Assembly: GCA_964650965.1 (NCBI GenBank)
Contig: CAZYYO010000126.1
Location: forward strand, 1 to 5,003
Reading direction: 5' to 3'
Origin: CAZYYO01 sp964650965
GTDB lineage: Bacteria; Bacillota; Clostridia; Lachnospirales; Lachnospiraceae
Length of the DNA: 5,003 nucleotides
This document shows positions 1 through 5,003 of the stretch, in pieces; the first letter of the stretch is position 1, and every line of letters begins with the position of its first letter. The position numbers and the translations under genes are program-made. Under the pieces are notes generated by a model. It ran no database searches and had not been told where the DNA came from. It saw only the letters and a list, made by a program, of their open reading frames with translations.

Positions 1-332
1 GCGTAATAATCACCGCTTTTTACCCCATCTACCGCTTCTTCTGCCGTATCGGTAAATACCCAGCCAATACTGTCATTTTCTTTCAGGTTGCTGATAATCA
101 TATTGCCTACATTTAACTCGATACCATCGATATCTGCCCCGGCATCGGATGTGGCAACCGCTACATTCAGGTTTTTGGTTGATTCCTTACCATAAGGATC
201 CCAGTTGGATAATATGTTAAACCAGGCATATAGACTGGGAATCACTGCCAGTCCCATAATTACTACTACCGCTACTACATTGGTTGCAATTCGTCTTGCA
301 TCGGATACGAAGATTCTAATGATGTTTCTCAT
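1..332 (-). CDS. YhgE/Pip-family membrane protein, N-terminal part (runs off the left edge)
   Basis: Only the first 110 codons are visible; the gene continues past the window edge. The start is ATG at 332, fixed by a strong AAGGAGG ribosome binding site six bases upstream. The protein opens with a short basic segment, then one hydrophobic helix at about residues 16-36, followed directly by the family signature LYAWFNILSNWDPYG at about 34-48. The rest matches the expected N-terminal extracytoplasmic region (GNMIISNL, then AVDGVKSGDYYA near the edge). Ungapped against the complete paralogue at 838-2988, I count 22 identities in the first 48 residues. YhgE/Pip proteins are large Gram-positive membrane proteins related to lactococcal phage infection protein Pip and to the EsaA/YueB proteins of type VII secretion; their general function is unclear. 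The missing part should carry a long coiled-coil loop and an ABC-2-like C-terminal membrane domain. Family assignment is secure; function is not known. Confidence 0.93.
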   Translation of the reverse strand, partial: MRNIIRIFVSDARRIATNVVAVVVIMGLAVIPSLYAWFNILSNWDPYGKESTKNLNVAVATSDAGADIDGIELNVGNMIISNLKENDSIGWVFTDTAEEAVDGVKSGDYY

Positions 333-807
333 TGTCCTCCTCCTTTCCGGCAGCCAGAGCCTTTAATCTCTCCAGCTTCTCTGCCATTTTCTTCTTCTCT
401 TCTTCGATTTCTGCCTCTAATCTTCTCTTTTCTTCATCAATCCGACTGTCGATGGCATCTATCTTATCTGTTACTTTATTTTCGGCTGCCTCTACTGGCT
501 TTCCAATAAGGTTCTTCACCCGCTCCTCATCCTGAATCAGGTTGAATTCTTTCATTTTCTCCTGCATCTTATAATCTGAGAATTCCACATATATTAAGTA
601 AAAGGCGATGCCAAACAATGACACAATCCACAGAATCAAAAAGATCAGCTTGGAGCTGTCTGTTAAGAAACTGATAATGAGAAACACTAAAGGCAGAACA
701 ATATTCACCTTAAGTCCAACCCGTATTTTCTTCTGATTCGCCTCATGACGGCTTTCCTGGTATTCTAAGAACATCTCATACATTTCTTTGTATTGCTTCT
801 TCTTCAT
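316..807 (-). CDS. Small two-TM membrane protein with C-terminal cytoplasmic coiled coil, function unknown
   Basis: This is a 163-residue protein that I do not recognise as a named family. Residues 1-32 are hydrophilic and basic. Two hydrophobic helices follow at about 33-49 and 53-75 with a very short turn (TDSSK), which predicts a hairpin with both ends in the cytoplasm. Residues about 107-152 are a dense Glu/Lys/Arg helix with regular Ile/Leu/Met spacing, typical of a coiled coil, and the end is a charged tail (KEEDNEKHH). The start is ATG at 807, preceded by AAGGAG about ten bases upstream. It begins 30 bases after the stop of a complete YhgE/Pip gene and ends 17 bases inside the next one, so it is very likely co-expressed with both. 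By context it may be an accessory or scaffold subunit of a YhgE complex; that role is inference only. Confidence 0.85.
   Translation of the reverse strand: MKKKQYKEMYEMFLEYQESRHEANQKKIRVGLKVNIVLPLVFLIISFLTDSSKLIFLILWIVSLFGIAFYLIYVEFSDYKMQEKMKEFNLIQDEERVKNLIGKPVEAAENKVTDKIDAIDSRIDEEKRRLEAEIEEEKKKMAEKLERLKALAAGKEEDNEKHH
339..345 (-). promoter_or_regulatory. Strong ribosome binding site for the downstream YhgE gene, inside the preceding CDS
   Basis: Read on the minus strand, AAGGAGG lies six bases before the ATG at 332, within a longer AAAGGAGGAGGACA purine run. The same bases encode the Lys-Glu-Glu-Asp tail of the small membrane protein, so its last codons double as the initiation signal of the next gene. 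This decides the start at 332 and suggests translational coupling. Confidence 0.85.
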
Positions 808-837
808 GTATCTTTATCTCCTTGCTTCATGCAATTG

Positions 838-2988
838 CTACATAATCTCCGTATCTTCCATTCGCTTCTCCATAAAGTGGTTCAATTCCTCAAATGGCTT
901 TTGTATCCAGATGCCAATTACAAGACTTACAATAATAAACAGACTAAGCTGAAGAAGGTATATCACATAATCTGCTTCATACATACCGCAGATGCACTCC
1001 CTCATTGCATTGATGGCATAAGGGAAGGGGAAGAAAATATATACCTTCTGAAAGAATTCCGGCAGCAATTCAATGGGATAGGTTCCGCTGGAACCGGCAA
1101 TCTGCAGTACAACGATTACCACTGAGGCTGCTTTTCCCACATCTCCAAAGGCATAGACCAGGGCATAAATCAGCAGCGAGAATACCAGACTGGCTTCTGC
1201 AGAGGCCAGCCAGAAGAATCCCGGATGAATACACTGCACGCCCAGAAGATACAAATCTCCCAGCACCGTCACCAGGGTCTGAATCTGTGCCAATACAAAG
1301 AAGATGGCATATCTTCCAAAGAACAGCTCATAGGGCTTGGCATCCGGATATTTGGATTTGGTTGGCTTTACCTTAATAATTGCTGTAAGAATAATTCCTC
1401 CAACCCATATTGCCAACACCGTATAAAATGGGGTAACCGCAGAACCATAATTGGCTATAGGATATACCGCCACGGTTTCTATTTCTACAGGCTCCGAGAA
1501 GAATTCTCCATACAACTCCGGATTACCTGAAAGAGTATCTATTAATGCCTGTACCTTCTCGTCGTCATTGGCCTCGTTCACCTTGTTAATGGCTTCCGTA
1601 AGCTTATCGCTAATGGCACGAAGTGCATCTCTGGTTTTTTCCAGAGAGGTATTTCCCAGGGATACTGTTGTCTGAAGTGCTCCAAATACATTTCCCATAT
1701 TTGCAAGGGTCTGACTCATGCTCTTCATCAGGTCTCCTGCATTGGACAGCACATTTTCCAGACTGTCTAAGGTATTGTTCACCTGAGGCACCAGATTGTT
1801 ATTATACTGGTTTTGCAGGTCATTTACCTGTGACTCACATCGGCTAAGTGCCTCTATGATATTTTGCTCCTGGGTAGCAGCATTCTGTGAGATATCTGAG
1901 GACACCTTGTCCGGGTCAATGGTTCCTAATACCTTCTGAAGCTCCTGGATTTCATCCTTCATATTTCCCAGAGTTCCCAGGGCAGAGCTTACAATATCGG
2001 AATGCTCCCCTGTTGCTGCTAAGGATTCATTCAATGCATTTACATCTGTCAGCAGCTGCTGGGTGTCCTTGTACGCCTCTGAAGTGGCACTGGTCATAGC
2101 GGCAATATCTTCACTCATCTTTGCCTGCTGTATTTCTGTGGATATATTGCTTAATGTTGTCTTCATGGTATCCAACGTGGTATTCACCTCATTGGAATAC
2201 GTGTTAAATGTTATCTGGGTATTGGCCATAGAACCCTGTGCATCCTGAAGGCTTTGTGCACTGCTGCTGGTTTTATCTGTCATATCCTTCACATCAGCAT
2301 CTGCACTGGTGATATTTCTGGTAAGCACCGCATTTCCCGAGATCACAGAATCAATCACATCTTCATATTCAATCAGCTCATTGTTCACCTGGGTCAGCTT
2401 GTCTATCAGTCCATCAATTCCCCCTTCGTCCTTCAAGTCATCTGACACATCATTTGCTTCACTGAATACGGTCTTGGTCATGACCTTAATAAACTCTTCA
2501 TTGATATTGTTCTCTAAGGTAGATACTACGGTATCCGATATCTTGGTGGCAACGGGATTCTTCTTCTGATTCTCATAGAACACCAGCATTGGTTTCTCAA
2601 AATCTGTAGTAAAGACATTGTACATATTGTAGGCAAAATTCTCATCAATTACTACCGCAGCATAATAAGCTCCACTGTTTACCCCTTCTATGGCGTCCTC
2701 CTGGCTGTCAACAAACTGCCAGTTCACCTTATCGTTATCTGCAAGATTATCCATAATCTGGCTTCCTACATTCTTATATTCCCCATCCTGGTTGGTGTAT
2801 CCCTTGTCTAAGGATACTGCTGCCAGCTTGAGAGCTCCTGTATTTCCATAGGGGTCCCAGTTGGAATAAATGTTGCACCAGGCATATAACGCCGGCAGAA
2901 AGCAGATTCCAACGGCAATAATCAATGCAAATAAATTCCTGCTTAAATTCTTCAAATCTGTGAGAAATATCTTACGTATGGTTTTCAT
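838..2988 (-). CDS. YhgE/Pip domain-containing membrane protein (complete)
   Basis: The product is 716 residues with the full YhgE/Pip architecture. One N-terminal membrane helix (about 19-38) runs into the family motif LYAWCNIYSNWDPYG (34-48). A conserved N-terminal region extends to about 175. A long polar Gln/Asn/Ser/Asp-rich helical segment of coiled-coil character fills about 190-485. The C-terminal ABC-2-like membrane domain has helices near 518-539, 560-583, 592-613, 616-636 and 674-695, with the characteristic GSSGTYPIELLPEFF and FPFPYAINAMRE segments between the last two. Topology predicts that the 39-517 loop faces outside the cell. The start ATG has GGGAG eight bases upstream. No ATP-binding domain is present. 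Relatives include B. subtilis YhgE, lactococcal phage receptor Pip and, more distantly, EsaA/YueB of type VII secretion. No WXG100 or other secretion gene is visible here, so a secretion role is unproven. It is first in a three-gene operon with a second paralogue. Confidence 0.95.
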   Translation of the reverse strand: MKTIRKIFLTDLKNLSRNLFALIIAVGICFLPALYAWCNIYSNWDPYGNTGALKLAAVSLDKGYTNQDGEYKNVGSQIMDNLADNDKVNWQFVDSQEDAIEGVNSGAYYAAVVIDENFAYNMYNVFTTDFEKPMLVFYENQKKNPVATKISDTVVSTLENNINEEFIKVMTKTVFSEANDVSDDLKDEGGIDGLIDKLTQVNNELIEYEDVIDSVISGNAVLTRNITSADADVKDMTDKTSSSAQSLQDAQGSMANTQITFNTYSNEVNTTLDTMKTTLSNISTEIQQAKMSEDIAAMTSATSEAYKDTQQLLTDVNALNESLAATGEHSDIVSSALGTLGNMKDEIQELQKVLGTIDPDKVSSDISQNAATQEQNIIEALSRCESQVNDLQNQYNNNLVPQVNNTLDSLENVLSNAGDLMKSMSQTLANMGNVFGALQTTVSLGNTSLEKTRDALRAISDKLTEAINKVNEANDDEKVQALIDTLSGNPELYGEFFSEPVEIETVAVYPIANYGSAVTPFYTVLAIWVGGIILTAIIKVKPTKSKYPDAKPYELFFGRYAIFFVLAQIQTLVTVLGDLYLLGVQCIHPGFFWLASAEASLVFSLLIYALVYAFGDVGKAASVVIVVLQIAGSSGTYPIELLPEFFQKVYIFFPFPYAINAMRECICGMYEADYVIYLLQLSLFIIVSLVIGIWIQKPFEELNHFMEKRMEDTEIM

Positions 2989-3024
2989 CTATACATCTCC
3001 CGTTTATCTGATTTATGGTATGTA

Positions 3025-3051
3025 ATTCAGCAGTGCCAGGCACCACTGAAT
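3025..3051. promoter_or_regulatory. 27-bp imperfect palindrome, candidate repressor operator
   Basis: The outer arms ATTCAG (3025-3030) and CTGAAT (3046-3051) and the inner arms GTGCC (3033-3037) and GGCAC (3039-3043) are exact reverse complements around a single central A at 3038. Only the two-base CA steps between the arms (3031-3032 and 3044-3045) break the symmetry. It ends 36 bases before the ATG of the YhgE gene and is not followed by a T-run on either strand, so it does not resemble an intrinsic terminator. Size and symmetry fit the site of a homodimeric repressor such as a TetR-type protein, but no regulator gene is in the window. Confidence 0.5.
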
Positions 3052-3059
3052 CTCTAACA

Positions 3060-3087
3060 TCTATATAAAGCAGGTGATTCAAAAGAA
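3060..3087 (-). promoter_or_regulatory. Weak candidate promoter for the YhgE operon
   Basis: On the minus strand a TATATAGA stretch (3067-3060) offers a -10 box (TATATA or TATAGA, each four of six to consensus). TTCTTT at 3087-3082 is a poor -35 sixteen bases before TATAGA. Transcription would start at about 3050-3055, at the edge of the palindrome at 3025-3051, which is the expected geometry for repression. The -35 match is too weak to be sure. Confidence 0.27.
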
Positions 3088-3125
3088 CCCTCTACCCTAT
3101 ACCATATGTCATTTTTCTTAAAAGG

Positions 3126-4559
3126 TTACTCTGCTACATCACTGCAATGTCCCAGTCGTATACTGTTTCTAGACACTGCCTTCACCTTGTACAGCATAAC
3201 ATCTGCTGTATGTAAATAATCCCACATGCGATTTCCTTCTCTGGGAATACCCCAGCAGATTCCCTGGGATATGGTTACGAACTCCTCTGCCTTGGAATAT
3301 TTATGGGTTATGGCTTTATGTACAATCTTCTGCTTCAACTCCTCTGCAAAAGCCATGGTTTCCTCTCTGGTAAAGCCCTCGTATATCATAACAAATTCGT
3401 CTCCACCATAGCGGGCACAGAATACATTTCCATATTTCTTCATGCTGTTCATACTGCCGGCAATTTCACGGATACAATCATCTCCTGCCTGATGTCCATA
3501 NNNNNNNNNNNNNNNNNNNNNNNNNNNNNNNNNNNNNNNNNNNNNNNNNNNNNNNNNNNNNNNNNNNNNNNNNNNNNNNNNNNNNNNNNNNNNNNNNNNN
3601 AAGAACAGAATGGAGGCCTGCATATACTCCTGCTTCTTTCCCGTATCACGATAATATCTGATTTTCAATGCCAGAAGCTTCTTCTCCAGATTCTTCACCG
3701 TAGTCTTCTTGGTCAGTCGCTCCACCAAATCCAAAACAGAAAAGAAATCATCATATTTCTTAATGGATAACAGCATTTCCAGATAATCGTAGAAATCATC
3801 AAATTCATCCATGATGGGAAGCTGCTCATTCACCAGGTCATGAATCTGGACAATGCACTGATCCCGCAACGTCTCCTTCTTCTGCTCATGATACAGTCTT
3901 GCCTGATAGCATAGCACAATGAGATGATCCATCTGAGACAAGTGCGGGACGCATTCCTCTTTTAGCTTGTTACTGAATTCCTCTGCCTGTGTCAGTTGAT
4001 TCATTTTCAAATATGCTTTCCCAATACCTACATAAGCAATGGTAAGATTCTCTATATAATGCTCCATATTCTGGTGTGTCATAATGTAATGGTAGCCATT
4101 GATAATATGATCCAGAGCCTTCTGGTATTCTTCAATATTCAGATACAGTGCTCCTACATTCATATGTACCATCCACTCTAAATCCGGCAGTCCATAATTC
4201 TGGCAGTAGGTAATGGCCTTAATATAATAATCCATGGCAAATGGTGCATTTCCCCGATTCAGAGACATTATGCCCAGCATATTATTGGCCATAACCACAT
4301 ATCCCCATTCCCGAATTTTCTCCATATGAGGAAGACATGCCAGCATTTCCCCATAGAAATACTTCATGTCATTCATCAAATAATAGGTTTCACCTCTGGT
4401 AAAGCAGGCAAAACCTATTAAGGCATCATCATTAATTTTTTTGCCGTATTCCTCCAGCTTGTCACAGCCGGCGATTGTCTTCTCAGGATTTTTTCCACGG
4501 CTCTCATTTATTTCTTTAATCCAGTTTTGCACCTGGGTACGATATAAACTGATATCCAT
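3126..4559 (-). CDS. TPR-repeat protein with C-terminal GGDEF diguanylate cyclase domain (interrupted by an assembly gap)
   Basis: The likely role is synthesis of cyclic di-GMP from two GTP, controlled by a protein-binding sensor. Residues 1 to about 300 are amphipathic helices in TPR-like pairs; clear examples are about 92-120 (NNMLGIMSLNRGN then AMDYYIKAI) and 133-160 (NVGALYLNIEEYQKALD). There is no signal peptide or membrane helix, so the protein is cytoplasmic. After the gap come GHQAGDDCIREIA and the catalytic signature RYGGDEF (GGDEF encoded at 3393-3407), then a C-terminal ADVMLYKVK motif with SRN, all normal for active GGDEF domains. The RxxD inhibitory site expected five residues before GGDEF is absent (YGNV is there). 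The N run removes the nucleotide-binding first half (expected LTGLxNR and DIDxFKxxND). The start ATG at 4559 has AAGGAG four bases upstream. Apparent length is 477 residues counting the gap as 34 codons; the true protein is probably longer. Confidence 0.9.
   Translation of the reverse strand: MDISLYRTQVQNWIKEINESRGKNPEKTIAGCDKLEEYGKKINDDALIGFACFTRGETYYLMNDMKYFYGEMLACLPHMEKIREWGYVVMANNMLGIMSLNRGNAPFAMDYYIKAITYCQNYGLPDLEWMVHMNVGALYLNIEEYQKALDHIINGYHYIMTHQNMEHYIENLTIAYVGIGKAYLKMNQLTQAEEFSNKLKEECVPHLSQMDHLIVLCYQARLYHEQKKETLRDQCIVQIHDLVNEQLPIMDEFDDFYDYLEMLLSIKKYDDFFSVLDLVERLTKKTTVKNLEKKLLALKIRYYRDTGKKQEYMQASILFXXXXXXXXXXXXXXXXXXXXXXXXXXXXXXXXXXYGHQAGDDCIREIAGSMNSMKKYGNVFCARYGGDEFVMIYEGFTREETMAFAEELKQKIVHKAITHKYSKAEEFVTISQGICWGIPREGNRMWDYLHTADVMLYKVKAVSRNSIRLGHCSDVAE
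3501..3600. other. Assembly gap of exactly 100 N within the GGDEF gene
   Basis: The round length of 100 suggests a scaffolder's placeholder for a gap of unknown size. It lies between the end of the TPR region (ASILF) and the GHQAGD motif of the GGDEF domain. That interval normally holds a connecting helix plus the first half of the GGDEF domain, more than the 33 codons the gap allows. The reading frame matches on both sides, which may be chance because the true length is unknown. Confidence 0.97.
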
Positions 4560-4602
4560 GCTTCTCCTTCACTTTGGTTCATTTCTTTTGTTCATTATAT
4601 TC
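4560..4602 (-). promoter_or_regulatory. Short gap upstream of the cyclase gene with a consensus -10 box
   Basis: On the minus strand a perfect TATAAT lies at 4599-4594, just after the stop of the M23-like gene. Seventeen bases upstream, at 4622-4617 inside that gene, TGGAAT matches the -35 consensus at three of six positions. This could be a dedicated promoter for the TPR-GGDEF gene. The region also holds AAGGAG (4569-4564), the cyclase ribosome binding site. There is no terminator hairpin, so read-through from the M23-like gene is equally possible. In an AT-rich spacer a TATAAT can occur by chance. Confidence 0.35.
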
Positions 4603-5003
4603 CTATTCTGAGAAAAATTCCATAGGATTTACACTGGTTCCATTTTGAAGCATCTGAAAATACAGGTTGCTCCCTTCCTTCATGTAATACTTGCTTGGTT
4701 CACTGACATATCCTAGAATTTCTCCGGCCGCAACGGTTTTCCCTTCATATACCGGAACTTCCTTCAGCTGTCCGTATATCGCCTGGTACCCATCTCCAAG
4801 ATCCACTGTAATGGTACATCCTGTTTTAGACTGATTTTCAATGGTTTGAATTTTTCCCGAAGCTGCACTGACAACCTTATCATTTACATTTCCCTGTATA
4901 ATGATTGCCGGATTATATTTATACTGATTCAGCGTGGGAAAATATACTGTATGATCCATACTATAATTAATTAATATCTCCCCCTCCAACGGCCACTGCA
5001 GCT
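4603..5003 (-). CDS. M23/LytM-fold protein, C-terminal part, apparently lacking zinc ligands (runs off the right edge)
   Basis: The last 132 codons are visible; the frame is open to the right edge and the true start lies outside. The fold is recognisable from an opening QWPLEG strand, a glycine-rich beta segment VVSAASGKI, a DLGDGYQAIYGQL segment, the G-x-V-x-x-G-x-x-x-G pattern of EGKTVAAGEILGYV, and a final SNLYFQM strand ending in NPMEFF. In active LytM/M23 endopeptidases, histidines and an aspartate in the H-x-x-x-D and H-x-H motifs bind zinc. Here the H-x-H position reads LYF, the YxHL position reads YGQL, and the H-x-x-x-D region reads YNPAII, so it is probably a non-hydrolytic binding or scaffold domain. 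Related Clostridia proteins often have an N-terminal membrane anchor and act at the cell wall or in sporulation (SpoIIQ-like); this is a guess, because the N-terminus is missing. The cyclase gene starts 43 bases downstream. Confidence 0.82.
   Translation of the reverse strand, partial: LQWPLEGEILINYSMDHTVYFPTLNQYKYNPAIIIQGNVNDKVVSAASGKIQTIENQSKTGCTITVDLGDGYQAIYGQLKEVPVYEGKTVAAGEILGYVSEPSKYYMKEGSNLYFQMLQNGTSVNPMEFFSE

Larger units (their letters stand above)
2989..3125. other. Intergenic region between the diguanylate cyclase gene and the YhgE operon
   Basis: This 137-base stretch holds the palindrome at 3025-3051, a weak candidate promoter and the ribosome binding site GGGAG (3001-2997). I see no intrinsic terminator after the diguanylate cyclase stop codon: there is no GC-rich hairpin followed by T's on the minus strand. 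Read-through into the YhgE operon therefore cannot be excluded. No small ORF with a convincing start was seen. Confidence 0.6.

Noticed and set aside
793..1125. Plus-strand ORF of 110 codons
   Set aside because: It lies antisense to the C-terminus of the well-supported YhgE gene, has no recognisable domain and no convincing ribosome binding site.
838..2988. The YhgE gene as a type VII secretion EsaA gene
   Set aside because: The C-terminal GTYPxxLLPxFF and YAINAMRE segments fit the YhgE/Pip family, and no WXG100, EssB or EssC genes are visible; only distant relatedness can be claimed.
3025..3051. The palindrome as an intrinsic terminator for the cyclase gene
   Set aside because: Neither strand has a run of T's after the dyad, and the stem is interrupted by a 2-nt mismatch; operator is the better reading.
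3074..3092. Small stem-loop (GGTTC-TTTT-GAATC) upstream of the YhgE operon
   Set aside because: The stem is only five pairs with a wobble and no T-run follows, so it is not distinguishable from chance.
3449..3649. Minus-strand ORF of 66 codons across the gap
   Set aside because: It is an out-of-frame shadow of the TPR-GGDEF gene, created by the N run.
3303..3770. Plus-strand ORF of 155 codons spanning the N gap
   Set aside because: It is antisense to the GGDEF gene and its length is inflated because N's cannot contain stops.
4603..4989. A complete 128-residue protein starting at TTG 4989
   Set aside because: The frame stays open to the window edge and the upstream residues (LQWP) continue the LytM-fold motif, so the gene is truncated by the window and the TTG is internal.

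Overview
The window looks like a chromosomal piece of a low-to-moderate G+C Gram-positive anaerobe of the Clostridia, most likely a Lachnospiraceae-type gut bacterium. The basis is indirect: strong AGGAGG-type ribosome binding sites, codon usage, and protein styles I associate with that group (paired YhgE/Pip proteins, a soluble TPR-GGDEF protein, and a zinc-ligand-less M23/LytM protein). A run of exactly 100 N marks an assembly gap, so this is a draft or metagenome-derived assembly.

All recognisable genes lie on the minus strand, so transcription runs from high to low coordinates. In that order: (1) the C-terminal part of an M23/LytM-fold protein entering from the right edge (5003-4603), which has lost the usual metal ligands; (2) a TPR-repeat protein with a C-terminal GGDEF diguanylate cyclase domain (4559-3126), interrupted by the N gap where the first half of the GGDEF domain should be; (3) a 137-base intergenic region holding a 27-bp imperfect palindrome and a weak candidate promoter; (4) a full-length YhgE/Pip-family membrane protein (2988-838); (5) a small two-TM, coiled-coil membrane protein (807-316); (6) the N-terminal part of a second YhgE/Pip protein (332 to the left edge), whose start overlaps the end of gene 5 by 17 bases.

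Genes 4-6 are almost certainly one operon: spacing is 30 bases and then a 17-base overlap, with a strong Shine-Dalgarno inside the upstream gene. Their products would form a membrane module of two YhgE/Pip paralogues, each probably with a large outward-facing loop, plus a small membrane partner with a cytoplasmic coiled coil. The palindrome ahead of gene 4 is placed like a repressor operator. The M23-like gene and the diguanylate cyclase are 43 bases apart and may be co-transcribed, although a near-consensus -10 box in the gap could give the cyclase its own promoter. There is no direct evidence that the cyclase and the YhgE module work together.

I see no tRNA, rRNA, CRISPR array, insertion sequence or riboswitch. 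The most distinctive part is the YhgE / small coiled-coil membrane protein / YhgE arrangement with its candidate operator. This is a poorly understood family rather than a clearly new system.
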